Shown one piece after another: positions 9,839 to 21,093 of a stretch of DNA of 64,000 nucleotides. The notes under the pieces were generated by a model that was given only the letters and a program-made list of their open reading frames with translations, ran no database searches and was not told the DNA's origin. Location of the stretch: contig NZ_OY808997.1 in assembly GCF_963681195.1 (NCBI RefSeq), positions 1,860,001-1,924,000 of the forward strand, in the 5' to 3' direction. A program made the position numbers and the translations under genes. Numbering within the stretch: position 1 is the stretch's first letter; each line of letters starts with the position of its first letter. This DNA is from Vibrio sp. 16 (GTDB lineage Bacteria; Pseudomonadota; Gammaproteobacteria; Enterobacterales; Vibrionaceae).

Positions 9839-11101
9839 TTAAAACTCTTTTTGTATCCAATTACGCAAACGACCAAACAATCCAGTTACTGAAGCACGAG
9901 CGGGCTCGTTGTATTCAGTATCTTCATTAATTTGACTGTCACGCGCGTAATGAAGTAAACCAACCGCCGTAGAATGATACGGCTCTTTAACGTAATCTGT
10001 CAGGCCGCTGACCTCTAAAGGCTTACCGACTCTAACTTGGTTGCGGAACACTCGCTCCGCACACTCTACCAACCCTTCAATTTGCGCTGCGCCGCCTGTC
10101 AGTACAACGCCAGCAGCCAAGTGATGCTTAATCCCATCATCACGTAGCTTTTCTTGAACAGAATCGATAGTTTGGTTAACCAATCCCATAAGTTCGGTGT
10201 AGCGAGGCTCAATCACTTCCGACAAAGTCTGTCTTTGCAAACTGCGGGAAGGTCGTCCTCCAACACTTGGAACGTTAACCGTATCGTCCTTGCTAACTAG
10301 CTCGCTTAACGCGCAGCCGTATTTTACTTTTATCTCTTCAGCATCACTTACTGGAGTGCCGAATGCAAATGCAATGTCACTCGTTACTGCATTACCAGCA
10401 TACGAGAAAACTTCAGTGTGTCTTAGCGCGCCGCCTGTCCATATGGAGACATCCATAGTACCAGCACCGATATCAACAACACATACGCCCAGTTCGCGCT
10501 CATCTTCAGTGATCACTGCATTACTTGACGCCAAGCCTGAGTATACAAGGTGTTCGACCTTGAGTCCGCAACGCTCAACCGCTTTAATAATGTTTCTCGC
10601 CATATCATTGTGGCAAGAGATCAGGTGCACGCTAACTTCCATGCGTACTCCTGATAAACCTAGTGGATTTTTGATTCCTTCTTGGTAATCGATGGTGAAT
10701 TCCTGTGGAATAACATGCAAAATGCGCTGTTCGTCACCAATTTTGATCGACTTTGCGGTATGGATAGCTCGATCCATATCTTCTTGAGAGACCTCCTCAT
10801 CAGAGATGGTTCCCATGCCTTTTTCTATACGGCTCGCTATGTGACGACCAGAGATAGAGATGAACACATTGCTTATCTGGCATTCCGCCATAAGCTCTGC
10901 TTGATCCACCGCTCTTTGCACCGATTTAACCACCGATTCAAGATCGTTCACTCCACCTTTATCCATCCCCCGAGATGGGCTACTTCCGGCACCAATTATA
11001 TTAATTTGACCATCAGGCAATACTTCACCTACCAGAGCCGATACGGTTGCAGTGCCTATATCAAGACCAACAATAATGTTGTCATCAGCGGTCTTAGTCA
11101 T
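9839..11101 (-). CDS. ftsA: Cell division actin-like ATPase FtsA
   Basis: FtsA tethers FtsZ to the inner membrane and signals to the septal synthases. At 420 residues it equals E. coli FtsA. The actin-like fold shows the phosphate-1 loop GLDIGTATVSALVGE near the N-terminus, GVCVVDIGAGTMDVS (phosphate 2) in the middle and VVLTGGAAQI later. The last residues, GRLRNWIQKEF, form the amphipathic membrane-targeting helix. Its start overlaps the end of ftsQ by 8 bases, which suggests coupled translation. Confidence 0.98.
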   Translation of the reverse strand: MTKTADDNIIVGLDIGTATVSALVGEVLPDGQINIIGAGSSPSRGMDKGGVNDLESVVKSVQRAVDQAELMAECQISNVFISISGRHIASRIEKGMGTISDEEVSQEDMDRAIHTAKSIKIGDEQRILHVIPQEFTIDYQEGIKNPLGLSGVRMEVSVHLISCHNDMARNIIKAVERCGLKVEHLVYSGLASSNAVITEDERELGVCVVDIGAGTMDVSIWTGGALRHTEVFSYAGNAVTSDIAFAFGTPVSDAEEIKVKYGCALSELVSKDDTVNVPSVGGRPSRSLQRQTLSEVIEPRYTELMGLVNQTIDSVQEKLRDDGIKHHLAAGVVLTGGAAQIEGLVECAERVFRNQVRVGKPLEVSGLTDYVKEPYHSTAVGLLHYARDSQINEDTEYNEPARASVTGLFGRLRNWIQKEF

Positions 11102-11876
11102 CTGTATTCTCTTGTTCTAACTCTTGTTCTGGGAACCATCCAACGGAAGCTCCCGTATCATACCTGAGGTCTATGTAGCTCACCCTTTCAGCTGCACTAC
11201 CTAAATTCTTGTACAACGCAAAAAAGCGTTCGATTCGCTCTTCAAGTGATTCTTTACCGAGCTCTAAGCGGATGCCATTATCCAAGATAACTTGCCACGC
11301 TCTTCGATCATTAAGAACCAGTGAGGTAATCGATAAACTCAGTGCCTCAAACTTCGGTTCAAGCTCTCGCCATACTGACAATACTTCTTCGTTTGTCCCT
11401 TCTGGTCCGTAAAGCTTGACGCGTTCCCCTTCAACTTGACCCAAGTCACCGTTAAACAGTAGACCTTCGCTATTGAGCAGACTATTTCCATTCCAAATCG
11501 CTTCGGCTTTGTGCTCAGTCAGAAACACTTTTACGGTGTCTGGCCACTGTTTACGGATTGAAGCATGAGATACCCAAGGAATAGATTCGGCTACGTCTTG
11601 CAGCACATTCACATCCTGCGACATGAATGTGCCCACATGTTCCAAGCGCGAAAAAGCGAATTGGACATCATTGGCAGAGACGTAATGCAAATCGCCTTGA
11701 AGTACGATTTTGGACAATGGCAGACGCTGGTCATCCCACATCCAAGAAACGGTCGAGTAAAGGAGAGAGCCTATTAACAATAAGACCACCAGTAAAAAGC
11801 TCGCCCCAAAGGCATGCTCTTTGACTAGAGGACTCGAAGTTAAACGAGGGCCTTCATTAAAAGCACTTTTAATCAA
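11094..11876 (-). CDS. ftsQ: Cell division protein FtsQ
   Basis: FtsQ is a bitopic inner-membrane protein that recruits FtsL, FtsB and later divisome proteins. A short cytoplasmic start is followed by one membrane segment at about residues 28-47 (SFLLVVLLLIGSLLYSTV), then a POTRA domain beginning near ISKIVLQG-like sequence, and the periplasmic beta domain. Length is 260 residues (E. coli 276). Its start is 186 bases after murC. In E. coli ddlB fills this gap, but here no D-Ala-D-Ala ligase gene is present. Confidence 0.95.
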   Translation of the reverse strand: MIKSAFNEGPRLTSSPLVKEHAFGASFLLVVLLLIGSLLYSTVSWMWDDQRLPLSKIVLQGDLHYVSANDVQFAFSRLEHVGTFMSQDVNVLQDVAESIPWVSHASIRKQWPDTVKVFLTEHKAEAIWNGNSLLNSEGLLFNGDLGQVEGERVKLYGPEGTNEEVLSVWRELEPKFEALSLSITSLVLNDRRAWQVILDNGIRLELGKESLEERIERFFALYKNLGSAAERVSYIDLRYDTGASVGWFPEQELEQENTDD

Positions 11877-12062
11877 AGTCCATAGTCCTTGCCGTTAGCT
11901 CGCTGATCGATTCCCTATCTCATTTCGTATAAAAGGGGCAAAAGCACTTACTTTAACCTTCGGATTATACTGTTGAGATTAAAAGTATCAAACACTGATA
12001 TTGAGAAATCACCACTTAAAATGCAATAAGTGTGTCAAATACCCAAAAACCTGACTTTCCTA

Positions 12063-13523
12063 CTAGGCGTTAAGCATCTTATCGATATTTAACTCAAAAG
12101 CCGCAAGCTGTTTCGCCACCTTACCGACATCTCCCGCACCTTGCGTCAGTACTAGGTCACCATCTTGTAGCACATTAGCAAGCACAGAAGGTAATGACTG
12201 ACTATCGGGAACAAATATTGGGTCGAGTTTTCCACGCCCCCGAATTGTTCGACATAACGCACGGCCATCCGCGCCCGCAATGGGTTTCTCGCCGGCAGAG
12301 TAGACATCCAACATGATCAACACATCAACCTGCTCCAACACGTTGGCAAAGTCATCATAGAGGTCACGAGTACGACTGTATCTGTGAGGCTGAAAAATCA
12401 TCACTAGGCGCTTGTCTTCCCACCCATTACGTGCAGCTTGGATCGTAACTTCAACTTCTGTCGGGTGATGCCCGTAATCGTCTACTAGCATCGCGTTGCC
12501 GTTACCTGTTTCGAATTCACCTAAGTGATCGAAGCGGCGCCCCGTACCTTGTGTTCCAGCCATCGCATTTAAGATTGCTTCATCAGAAATGTCATCTTCC
12601 GTTGCCACAGCAATTGCTGCTGAAGCATTTAACGCATTATGACGGCCTGGAATATTGAGAGTAATCTCAAGGTCCGCCTTCCCTTCACGAATGACGGTAA
12701 ATTTCCCTTGCTGACCTTCTTGGCGATAATTGTCGATACGCACGTCCGCATCTTCTGAGAAACCATAGGTAATCACTTGTCGGCTAATGCGAGGTACTAA
12801 TTCTCTCACAACGGGATCGTCGATACATACAATGGCTTGGCCATAAAATGGCAAGTTATGTAGGAAGTCGATAAAGGTTTGCTTGAGCGTTTCGAAATCG
12901 CCGCCGTAAGTGTCCATATGATCAGCTTCAATATTGGTTACGATACTGACCATCGGCTGCAAGTGAAGAAATGATGCATCACTCTCATCTGCTTCAGCAA
13001 TCAGAATACGACTAGAGCCCAAACGCGCATTCGTTCCCGCACTCTTTACAAGCCCGCCATTCACAAACGTAGGATCTAAGCCTGCTTCTGAGTAGATTTG
13101 TGTCACGAGTGCCGTTGTTGTGGTTTTTCCGTGTGTACCAGCAACGGCGATGCCGTGACGAAAGCGCATCAACTCGGCAAGCATTTCAGCTCGGCGGACA
13201 ATCGGGATACGTGCAGCGCGTGCCGCAATGACTTCAGGGTTTTCTTCGTTAATCGCGGTCGATACGACGACAACGCTAGCTTGTGCCACGTTTTTTTCTG
13301 CGTGACCAATGTATACCGTTGCGCCTTTCTGAGTAAGTCTGTCAGTGACCGGATTCTCTGCGATGTCCGAACCTGAGATTTGATAGCCTTCGTTTAGCAA
13401 AACTTCAGCAATTCCGCTCATTCCCGCGCCACCAATGCCGATAAAGTGGATGCATTTAACGCGGCGCATCTCTGGCACCATTGCTCTAATCTGAGCCAAA
13501 TCTTGTGTATGTTGAATTGTCAT
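12063..13523 (-). CDS. murC: UDP-N-acetylmuramate-L-alanine ligase
   Basis: MurC adds L-alanine to UDP-MurNAc with ATP. The N-terminal Rossmann part has [15 protein letters not shown], and the central ATP-binding loop is [12 protein letters not shown], both family signatures. Later Mur-ligase motifs (EADESDASF, the [11 protein letters not shown] stretch and [10 protein letters not shown]) are present. Length is 486 residues (E. coli 491). It lies 12 bases downstream of murG in the dcw operon and precedes ftsQ. Confidence 0.98.
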   Translation of the reverse strand: MTIQHTQDLAQIRAMVPEMRRVKCIHFIGIGGAGMSGIAEVLLNEGYQISGSDIAENPVTDRLTQKGATVYIGHAEKNVAQASVVVVSTAINEENPEVIAARAARIPIVRRAEMLAELMRFRHGIAVAGTHGKTTTTALVTQIYSEAGLDPTFVNGGLVKSAGTNARLGSSRILIAEADESDASFLHLQPMVSIVTNIEADHMDTYGGDFETLKQTFIDFLHNLPFYGQAIVCIDDPVVRELVPRISRQVITYGFSEDADVRIDNYRQEGQQGKFTVIREGKADLEITLNIPGRHNALNASAAIAVATEDDISDEAILNAMAGTQGTGRRFDHLGEFETGNGNAMLVDDYGHHPTEVEVTIQAARNGWEDKRLVMIFQPHRYSRTRDLYDDFANVLEQVDVLIMLDVYSAGEKPIAGADGRALCRTIRGRGKLDPIFVPDSQSLPSVLANVLQDGDLVLTQGAGDVGKVAKQLAAFELNIDKMLNA

Positions 13524-13535
13524 GAATATTTCTCG

Positions 13536-14600
13536 TTATTTTGTTAGTGCGACAATGGCCTCAGCAACCACTTTGTCTGCATCTAACTTAGCGGCCACAC
13601 GAGCTTTCGTCGCCATCGTCACTAACGCATCTCGATCCAAAGAGCGGATCTGCATGGCTAGCTTTTCGACGGTGAGCTCTGGCTGCTCAATCATTTTTGC
13701 TGCGCCACATTCTACTAAGTGGTCAGCATTTAAAGCTTGTTGTCTGTCTTTGTGCATAAACGGGATAAAAATGGCACCCACTCCCGCCGCAGAAACTTCT
13801 GAAACGGTCAGCGCGCCTGAACGACAAACGAGAAGATCTGCCCACTCATAAGCCTCGGCGACATCGTCGATGAACTCAACCACTTGCGCATGTGTAACGC
13901 TCTGCTGCTGATAAGCTTGAGATACCTCTTGATGATTGTTTTTCCCCGCCTGATGACGAATTTGATAACCATCTCCAAGCTCGGCCATCACTTCAGGCAT
14001 GGTGCGATTGAGGATCTGAGCACCTTGGCTTCCGCCCATGACCAATATCCGAATGTCGTCATCACGCTCAACCATGCGCTTCGTTGGTGGGTCTATCGCG
14101 ACAACATCTTCGCGTACTGGATTACCAACAACCGGAGCCTTAGGAAAAGCCCCAGGGAAAGCCTGAAAGACGCGCTTTGCAATCTTAGACAACCATTGGT
14201 TTGTCAATCCTGCGACCGCATTTTGCTCATGCAAAACAACTGGAATACCAAGTAACCAAGCAGCGACGCCACCAGGACCGCTGACATATCCACCCATACC
14301 GAGCACAGCGTCAGGCTTCCATCGTTTCATGTGCGCCTTGGCTTGCACAATCGCGTTTATAATTTGAAATGGTGCTTTAATCAGCCGACCAATACCTTGA
14401 CCTCGTAGACCTTTTACTTGGATAAAATCGATCTCAATGCCATGTTTGGGGACCAGATCAGCCTCCATCCGGTCCGCAGTGCCAAGCCAGCGAATTTCCC
14501 ATCCTCGCAACTGCAGCTGTTTGGCAACAGCCAGTCCAGGGAAGACATGCCCCCCGGTTCCACCCGCCATCACCATTAAACGTTTATTCTTTTTCATCAT
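13536..14600 (-). CDS. murG: Undecaprenyldiphospho-muramoylpentapeptide N-acetylglucosaminyltransferase
   Basis: MurG transfers GlcNAc to lipid I to make lipid II on the inner face of the inner membrane. The glycine-rich N-terminal loop [14 protein letters not shown] binds the diphosphate, and a second G loop [11 protein letters not shown] and the [14 protein letters not shown] segment bind UDP-GlcNAc. Length is 354 residues (E. coli 355). The start overlaps the ftsW end by 17 bases. Two adjacent ATGs are possible starts, differing by one residue. Confidence 0.97.
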   Translation of the reverse strand: MMKKNKRLMVMAGGTGGHVFPGLAVAKQLQLRGWEIRWLGTADRMEADLVPKHGIEIDFIQVKGLRGQGIGRLIKAPFQIINAIVQAKAHMKRWKPDAVLGMGGYVSGPGGVAAWLLGIPVVLHEQNAVAGLTNQWLSKIAKRVFQAFPGAFPKAPVVGNPVREDVVAIDPPTKRMVERDDDIRILVMGGSQGAQILNRTMPEVMAELGDGYQIRHQAGKNNHQEVSQAYQQQSVTHAQVVEFIDDVAEAYEWADLLVCRSGALTVSEVSAAGVGAIFIPFMHKDRQQALNADHLVECGAAKMIEQPELTVEKLAMQIRSLDRDALVTMATKARVAAKLDADKVVAEAIVALTK

Positions 14601-15783
14601 TCTCTAACTGTTTTTCATCATTGCCTTGGCTAATCAATCGACATTCATGGTCAATGCGCAACAATATCGATACGGCAACGGACATGACAATCAAACTCGA
14701 ACCGCCATAACTAATTAAGGGCAGTGTTAACCCCTTGGTAGGAACCATGCCCGCAGCGGCGCCAACATTGACTAAGGTTTGAAAAGCAAACCAAATTCCA
14801 ATACCAAATGCTAAATAGCCTCCGAACAATTGCTGGCATTCGAACGCTTTGCGGCCAATCAAAATCGCTTTGGTGACCAAGCTAAAGATCAGTAATAAGG
14901 CAAGGACGACACCAACAAAACCCAGCTCTTCCGCGAGTACGGCAAACACGAAGTCGGTATGCGCTTCAGGTAGATATTCCAGCTTTTGGATTGAATTACC
15001 GAGGCCTTGACCGAACCATTCTCCTCGTCCAAATGCCATCAGAGATTGCGTCAGCTGATAGCCGCTACCGAACGGGTCTTCCCATGGATCGGCAAAGGAC
15101 GTTACCCGCCGCCAACGATAAGGTTCGAAATAGATCAGTGCCGCAACCGAGGCAAGGCCAACGACCATTAACGCGAGGAACTGAGTCATTTTCGCGCCAG
15201 CGATAAAGAGCATGCCGAATAAGGTGACAAGCATGACGACCACTGTGCCCAAGTCAGGCTGGAGCAGTAACAAGACCGCTAACGTGCCAAAGACAATGAT
15301 CGGTTTTATAAAACCACCAAAAAAGCTCGAACGCACCTCGTCATTCTTACGTACCAGATAGCCGGACATAAAGATGAACAACGAGAGCTTAGCGACCTCG
15401 GCAGGCTGGAGGTTGAATAACCCTAAAGGAATCCAACGGGAAGCGCCGTTGACTGATTTACCCGCGACAAGCACCACAAACAGCAAACCCACGGAGATAA
15501 GCAGCAATGCCATACTGAACTTCAGCCATCGCTCTAGAGGGACCTGTATGACAACGGTCGCGACACACAAAGCCAAAGACAAAAAGATCGCATGTCGGAA
15601 CATGAAATGAAACGGCTGATCAGTTAAGCGAGAACTGATCGGAAACGACGCAGATGTCACCATCACCAACCCAGTCAGCATCAGACCCAACGAGATCCAG
15701 ACCAACTGCCTGTCGTACAAGACTTCCGGTGATGCTGTGGTAATCCAGCGTTTGATGCTGGCAAAAGGGTTGTTTATCTGCAT
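14584..15783 (-). CDS. ftsW: Septal peptidoglycan glycosyltransferase FtsW (SEDS)
   Basis: FtsW is the SEDS-family polymerase that works with FtsI at the septum. The 399 residues contain about ten hydrophobic segments, and the conserved SEDS stretches are present: [10 protein letters not shown], the LQPDLGT motif, the [11 protein letters not shown] loop and the C-terminal GGSSL. It starts about 40 bases after murD and overlaps murG. RodA is the alternative SEDS protein, but the dcw location makes FtsW certain. Confidence 0.96.
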   Translation of the reverse strand: MQINNPFASIKRWITTASPEVLYDRQLVWISLGLMLTGLVMVTSASFPISSRLTDQPFHFMFRHAIFLSLALCVATVVIQVPLERWLKFSMALLLISVGLLFVVLVAGKSVNGASRWIPLGLFNLQPAEVAKLSLFIFMSGYLVRKNDEVRSSFFGGFIKPIIVFGTLAVLLLLQPDLGTVVVMLVTLFGMLFIAGAKMTQFLALMVVGLASVAALIYFEPYRWRRVTSFADPWEDPFGSGYQLTQSLMAFGRGEWFGQGLGNSIQKLEYLPEAHTDFVFAVLAEELGFVGVVLALLLIFSLVTKAILIGRKAFECQQLFGGYLAFGIGIWFAFQTLVNVGAAAGMVPTKGLTLPLISYGGSSLIVMSVAVSILLRIDHECRLISQGNDEKQLENDEKE

Positions 15784-15821
15784 ATCATTTAATGTGTCGA
15801 ATTCATCGCTCAGGGTAATCC

Positions 15822-17147
15822 TTACGAGTAACGAAGCGCTAGCTCAGTGAATGCATCACCTCTAGCCATAAAATTACTAAACTGATCAAAACTCGCACAT
15901 GCCGGAGACAGCAATACCATATCACCAGCTTGCAGTTGAGGGTTAATCCACGCCACGATCGCTTCCATGTTGTCAAAATATTTTGCGCTAGGGTGCAACG
16001 ACATAAACTGAGAGCCATCTTCGCCAAAGCAACATAGTTGAACATTAAGTGATGCTAGTACCGGTGCCAGTTCAGAAAAGTCTGCTCCTTTACCGACACC
16101 ACCAACCAACAAATAGAGTTTACCTTGCAGCGAAAGACCAGAAAGCGCAGCCAGTGTACTGGCTACATTCGTCGCTTTCGAATCATTGACCCATTTAATG
16201 CCTTGATTATCAGCAACAACTTGGCAGCGATGTGTCAGACCGCTGTAAGACTTTAACGCATCTAAACCTAAGGAGAGGTCAACGTCGACTTGAGAGAGCA
16301 AAGCTAACACCACTAACGCGTTCGCTATGTTGTGTCGGCCAACTAACGTCAAATCACTCGATGGCATAATCGGCGCCGAACCTTGAAACAAGAACTCTTG
16401 CCCCTGAAGCTCAGCCAAATGATAGTCAGCCGAACCATTGAGACTGAACTCAATAAGTTTTTTGTCGCCCACATCCGGGTATGTCGCTTTATCATCCGCG
16501 TTTACAATGCACGCGTCAGCATGATCAAAGATTCTCAACTTCGCTTGGCGATAACCCTCCATGCCTTCATAGCGATCCATATGGTCTTCGGAGAGGTTCA
16601 AAAACGCAGCGGCCTTCAGCGATAAACTAGACGTCGTTTCAAGTTGGAAACTCGACAGCTCAAGGACGTATAAATCCGCATCTTGCGCTAATAAATCCAA
16701 TGCCGGAACGCCAATGTTGCCTCCTACACCGACTTTTAGCCCCGCCGCTTTCGCAACGACTCCGGTTAAGTCTGTGACCGTGCTCTTACCATTTGAGCCA
16801 GTAATCGCAATCACAGGTTTATCCACCTGCCATGCAAAAAGCTCGATATCACCGACAACTGGTACACCAGCAACTAGCGCCAACTGAATTTCAGGTGTTG
16901 CTAACGCAATCCCTGGGTTAGCAACAACCAAATCGGCATCAACGAGCCAGTCAGTGTTCCAACTGCCTGAATGTAACTCCACGCCACTAGGAAGTGATTC
17001 CTGACCGGGTGGGTTATCGCGAGTGTCGATGACTTTGATTGTTAAAGAGTGAGGCAATTTGTCGAGGTATTTAACGACAGAGAGCCCGGTAATACCGAGC
17101 CCTACTACGACGACACTTTCAATATTTTGCCAGCGGTCCATGGTCAT
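15822..17147 (-). CDS. murD: UDP-N-acetylmuramoylalanine-D-glutamate ligase
   Basis: MurD adds D-glutamate to UDP-MurNAc-L-Ala. It shows the N-terminal [13 protein letters not shown] loop, the ATP-binding [13 protein letters not shown] and the WVNDSKATN motif of the family. Length is 441 residues (E. coli 438). The start is uncertain by two residues: ATG at 17147 or the in-frame ATG at 17141, which aligns better with other MurD N-termini (MDRWQNIE). It lies 15 bases after mraY. Confidence 0.97.
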   Translation of the reverse strand: MTMDRWQNIESVVVVGLGITGLSVVKYLDKLPHSLTIKVIDTRDNPPGQESLPSGVELHSGSWNTDWLVDADLVVANPGIALATPEIQLALVAGVPVVGDIELFAWQVDKPVIAITGSNGKSTVTDLTGVVAKAAGLKVGVGGNIGVPALDLLAQDADLYVLELSSFQLETTSSLSLKAAAFLNLSEDHMDRYEGMEGYRQAKLRIFDHADACIVNADDKATYPDVGDKKLIEFSLNGSADYHLAELQGQEFLFQGSAPIMPSSDLTLVGRHNIANALVVLALLSQVDVDLSLGLDALKSYSGLTHRCQVVADNQGIKWVNDSKATNVASTLAALSGLSLQGKLYLLVGGVGKGADFSELAPVLASLNVQLCCFGEDGSQFMSLHPSAKYFDNMEAIVAWINPQLQAGDMVLLSPACASFDQFSNFMARGDAFTELALRYS

Positions 17148-17162
17148 ATCGTGTTTCTATCC

Positions 17163-18245
17163 TTAACGTACTTTTAGCGTCGCCAAACCAACCAAAACAA
17201 GCACAATGGAGATGATCCAAAAACGCACGATAACGCGCGGCTCCGGCCAACCTTTTAACTCGTAATGGTGATGAATCGGTGCCATACGGAAAATGCGTTG
17301 ACCACGCAGTTTATAAGAGCCCACTTGCAAAATCACCGACAAGGTCTCCATCACGAAAACACCGCCCATGATAACAAGAACAAACTCTTGACGTACTAAC
17401 ACCGCAATCGTGCCCAATGCTCCGCCCAATGCTAGTGAGCCGACATCGCCCATGAACACTTGCGCTGGGTAGGTGTTGAACCATAAGAAACCAAGACCAG
17501 CACCCACAATGGCCGTACACACCACAACTAACTCTGACGCTTGAGGGATGTAGGGAATATGAAGATAATTGGCGAACTGGACGTTGCCCGTCGCCCAAGC
17601 AATAGCGGCAAAGCCTGCTGATACTAGGACTGTAGGCATAATCGCTAAACCATCTAAGCCATCCGTCAAGTTAACCGCATTACTGGTACCCACGATGACA
17701 AAGTAAGTCAGTACGATATACATCAAACCGAGTTGCGGCATGATCTCTTTGAAAAAGGGCACAACAAGTTGAGTTGCAGCGGTGTCTTTCCCATGTGCGT
17801 ACAGAGCAAACGCAACAACTAACGCAATTGCCGACTGCCAGAAGTATTTCCAGCGAGCAATTAAGCCATCAGTGTTCTTTCGCACGACCTTGCGGTAATC
17901 ATCAACAAAGCCGACAGCACCATAGCCAATTAATACCGCCAACACTGCCCATACGTAAGGGTTAGATAAATCAGTCCAAAGTAAAACAGTGGTCACAATC
18001 GCTGCCAGAATCATGATACCGCCCATTGTCGGGGTACCGCGCTTACTAAAGTGCGACTCTGGTCCTTCATTGCGAACAACCTGACCAATTTGCAGCATCT
18101 GCAAGCGGCGAATCATTTTCGGTCCCATCCATAAAGAAATACCCAGAGCCGTCAAGACACTGACAATGGCTCGAAACGACAGGTATTCGAACAAACGGAA
18201 AAACGAAAAATATGGCTGGAGCAGCTCTGCAAGCCAAATGATCAT
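17163..18245 (-). CDS. mraY: Phospho-N-acetylmuramoyl-pentapeptide transferase (lipid I synthase)
   Basis: MraY joins UDP-MurNAc-pentapeptide to undecaprenyl phosphate at the inner membrane to form lipid I. The protein has 360 residues, equal to E. coli, and about ten membrane segments. The catalytic motifs are all there: [29 protein letters not shown] and the HHHYE loop near the C-terminus. The start overlaps the murF stop by 4 bases (ATGA). Confidence 0.98.
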   Translation of the reverse strand: MIIWLAELLQPYFSFFRLFEYLSFRAIVSVLTALGISLWMGPKMIRRLQMLQIGQVVRNEGPESHFSKRGTPTMGGIMILAAIVTTVLLWTDLSNPYVWAVLAVLIGYGAVGFVDDYRKVVRKNTDGLIARWKYFWQSAIALVVAFALYAHGKDTAATQLVVPFFKEIMPQLGLMYIVLTYFVIVGTSNAVNLTDGLDGLAIMPTVLVSAGFAAIAWATGNVQFANYLHIPYIPQASELVVVCTAIVGAGLGFLWFNTYPAQVFMGDVGSLALGGALGTIAVLVRQEFVLVIMGGVFVMETLSVILQVGSYKLRGQRIFRMAPIHHHYELKGWPEPRVIVRFWIISIVLVLVGLATLKVR

Positions 18246-19600
18246 GAATACATCTCCTTTAAAGCAGCGGCAATCTTACTCATTCCGGCACTGTTCGCGC
18301 CTTTAACCAACAAGGTTTGCGCGCAATCGTGCAACGGTAGCTGCTGCTTAATAAACTCAATCATAGCGTCATGAGTATCAAAGTGCGTCCCCTGGCATTG
18401 TTGACTGATTGCTCTCGCATCAGCGCCATAAGTCAGCACATGTTCAAATTTGAATGGGGCAGCATGTTCCCCGACTTGGCGATGAAGTGCAAGACTTTCG
18501 TCTCCTAACTCAGCCATATTGCCTAAAATTAACCAACGAACGCCTTTAAAGCTGCTTAACAAGTCTGCAGCGGCTTTCATAGCGGGTACGCTGGCGTTGT
18601 AACTGTCATCAATCAGCGTTATTTTTTCCGTTAAAGCGATAGATTCAACGCGGCCTTTCACTTTTGCCAGATGGCGTAACCCAGACTGGACCATCTCAAT
18701 TGACGCTCCTAACTCGAACGCCAGTGCCGTTGCTGCCAGCGCATTCGCCACATTGTGTTGACCGATAATGCCTAGCTTAACCTCAAAGCCCCCCATAGGA
18801 CTGAGGAGCTCAAATGACGCCTCACCAGAATTGTTCATCGTAATCTTATGAGCAAAATAGTCAGCAGTAGAATCTAACACAGAAAATGTTTTGACCTGCT
18901 TATCCGCAAGAACCTCTTGCCAGTGCTCTCCACCATTACTGTCTAAGTTGACAATGGCGGCGGACCCCGGGGCCAGCCCCTGATAAATCTCACCCTTGGC
19001 TTGCTTCACCCCATCCATTGAGCCAAAACCTTCAAGGTGCGCCGCAGCGACGTTATTCACTAAAGCCACATCAGGTTTAACTAGCTGAGTCGTGTAGGCA
19101 ATTTCACCGATATGGTTCGCACCCAACTCGATGACAGCAAAATCGTCTTCTGGAGTGGAGCGCAGGAGAGTGAGTGGAACACCGATGTCATTGTTGAAGT
19201 TACCAGCCGTAAACAGGACTTGGCCCTTGTTCATCATAATGCTGGCAACCATCTCTTTGACCGTGGTTTTGCCGCAACTGCCGGTGATGGCAACGGTCGG
19301 AGTTTGACAGACTTGATGTACAAATTTGCCCAACTGACCAAGAGCGGCCTTCGTGTCTTTGACAAGCAGCTGCGGTGTTTGCGTATCTAGCGCTCGGCTC
19401 ACCAGTAAAGCGGTTGCTCCTGCTTCTACTGCATTTAACGCAAAATCGTGAGCATCAAAACGCTCTCCGACCAAGGCAACAAATAGTGCTCCAGGTTCAA
19501 TTGTACGCGTATCCGTTGAGACCGCATTGATGGCTGCATCATTGCCAACCAACTGCGCATCTAATTCATCTGCCAACTGAGATAACATCAAACTAATCAT
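18242..19600 (-). CDS. murF: UDP-N-acetylmuramoyl-tripeptide-D-alanyl-D-alanine ligase
   Basis: MurF adds D-Ala-D-Ala to the UDP-MurNAc tripeptide, completing the pentapeptide. ATP-binding [13 protein letters not shown] and the later [15 protein letters not shown] segment identify the family. Length is 452 residues, as in E. coli. It overlaps murE by one base and mraY by four, typical of this tightly packed operon. The D-Ala-D-Ala it uses must come from a ligase gene outside this window. Confidence 0.98.
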   Translation of the reverse strand: MISLMLSQLADELDAQLVGNDAAINAVSTDTRTIEPGALFVALVGERFDAHDFALNAVEAGATALLVSRALDTQTPQLLVKDTKAALGQLGKFVHQVCQTPTVAITGSCGKTTVKEMVASIMMNKGQVLFTAGNFNNDIGVPLTLLRSTPEDDFAVIELGANHIGEIAYTTQLVKPDVALVNNVAAAHLEGFGSMDGVKQAKGEIYQGLAPGSAAIVNLDSNGGEHWQEVLADKQVKTFSVLDSTADYFAHKITMNNSGEASFELLSPMGGFEVKLGIIGQHNVANALAATALAFELGASIEMVQSGLRHLAKVKGRVESIALTEKITLIDDSYNASVPAMKAAADLLSSFKGVRWLILGNMAELGDESLALHRQVGEHAAPFKFEHVLTYGADARAISQQCQGTHFDTHDAMIEFIKQQLPLHDCAQTLLVKGANSAGMSKIAAALKEMYS

Positions 19601-21081
19601 TAATTAAGCTCCAAAAGTTGCTGAGCTGATTCGCGATCAGAATAGTGAACGGTTTCATTGGCGAGCACTTGGTAGTCTTCATGACCTTTCCCCGCAAGCA
19701 AGATAATATCGTGAACCTCACTGTTGGCTAGCGCATATTGCAGCGCTTTAAATCTATCGTGTTCAACGATCGCTCGCTCCGGATTGCGCATGCCTGCGAG
19801 CATGTCATCCACAATCGCACTCGGCGATTCACTGCGTGGATTGTCGTCGGCTAATACAACATGATCAGCAAGTCGCTCACCAATCTCAGCCATCATTGGA
19901 CGCTTTCCGGTATCGCGGTCGCCACCACAACCAAAGATCGCCCATAGTTTGCCGTGGCAATGTACTCTCAGTGCCATCAGTGCTTTTTCTAGAGCATCAG
20001 GCGTATGCGCATAATCTACGACGACCTTAGCTTTACCTTCGTTGTGGAATAACTCCATACGTCCGATAACGGGAGTGAGTTGTTTTGCCGTCTCGATGAG
20101 TTGCTGTTTATCGATTCCCAACGCCAGTAACGTGGTAAAGGCGACCAGTACATTGTTCGCATTAAATTCACCGATCAACGGAACGCTAAACTGACCATCA
20201 CCAAAACGGCCAGAAAATGCGAGTGAGATACCCGACTCTGAGTAATCAACTTGGGAAGCAAAGACGGCATTAGTGCTCGACAATGGTTGAAGAGAGACTT
20301 GAATCGCATCCGGCAATTGCTCTGCCCACTTAGCACCCACTTGATCATCAACGTTAATGATCGCTTTTCCACACTGATGCTCGGTAAATAGAGAGCGTTT
20401 AGCGAGCTCGTACTCTTCCATCGTTCCGTGGTAATCAAGATGATCTCGGCTTAAGTTGGTAAACACACCAGCGGCAAAAGGCAGTGTTTTTACGCGACCT
20501 TGAACCAAGCCATGCGAAGAGATTTCCATCGCCGTAAAGTCTGCACCTTGAGACTCTATCGACACCAGTGTTTGTTGAATTTCAATTGCGCTCCCTGTCG
20601 TATTGACCGCAGGTTGAAGTGCATCTAAAAAACCATTACCCGCAGTACCTAATACGGCTGCTCGCTTACCGACTAGATTTAGCCACTGCGCAATAATTTG
20701 CGTAATCGTTGTTTTACCGTTTGTCCCCGTGACACCGACGAGTTTCATGTCACCAAGCGTATACAAGCGTGACGCTAGCGCAGAAAGATTGCGATCGAGC
20801 TGATCAATATAAATGACAGGCACGCGGCTTTCTGTAGAGCAAACACCTTGAGGATGACGTTCACACGATTGTGCAATCACAGCGTTAGCACCACGATTGA
20901 TGGCTGACTCGATAAAACGTCGACCATCTACAGCGTGACCTTTGATGGCAACAAACGTTGTACCCTCGGTGATTTTACGGCTATCCAACTCTAGGTTTGA
21001 AATAGCCATGTCATGGAATTCATGGGCTGAGATATCCACCCAAGGCGCAAGTAATGTCGATAATGCGATCGGTTTTGACAT
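19600..21081 (-). CDS. murE: UDP-N-acetylmuramoyl-L-alanyl-D-glutamate-2,6-diaminopimelate ligase
   Basis: MurE adds the third stem residue. The ATP loop is [13 protein letters not shown], and the DDNPRSE motif near the C-terminus is the one that selects meso-diaminopimelate instead of lysine. Length is 493 residues (E. coli 495). The diaminopimelate comes from the pathway that includes DapB, encoded at 2.5 kb. It lies 12 bases after ftsI. Confidence 0.98.
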   Translation of the reverse strand: MSKPIALSTLLAPWVDISAHEFHDMAISNLELDSRKITEGTTFVAIKGHAVDGRRFIESAINRGANAVIAQSCERHPQGVCSTESRVPVIYIDQLDRNLSALASRLYTLGDMKLVGVTGTNGKTTITQIIAQWLNLVGKRAAVLGTAGNGFLDALQPAVNTTGSAIEIQQTLVSIESQGADFTAMEISSHGLVQGRVKTLPFAAGVFTNLSRDHLDYHGTMEEYELAKRSLFTEHQCGKAIINVDDQVGAKWAEQLPDAIQVSLQPLSSTNAVFASQVDYSESGISLAFSGRFGDGQFSVPLIGEFNANNVLVAFTTLLALGIDKQQLIETAKQLTPVIGRMELFHNEGKAKVVVDYAHTPDALEKALMALRVHCHGKLWAIFGCGGDRDTGKRPMMAEIGERLADHVVLADDNPRSESPSAIVDDMLAGMRNPERAIVEHDRFKALQYALANSEVHDIILLAGKGHEDYQVLANETVHYSDRESAQQLLELN

Positions 21082-21093
21082 AAAGCGTCTCTA

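Noticed and set aside
11877..12062. A remnant of ddlB between murC and ftsQ
   Set aside because: 186 bases without an ATP-grasp motif or an extended frame; simply an intergenic spacer.
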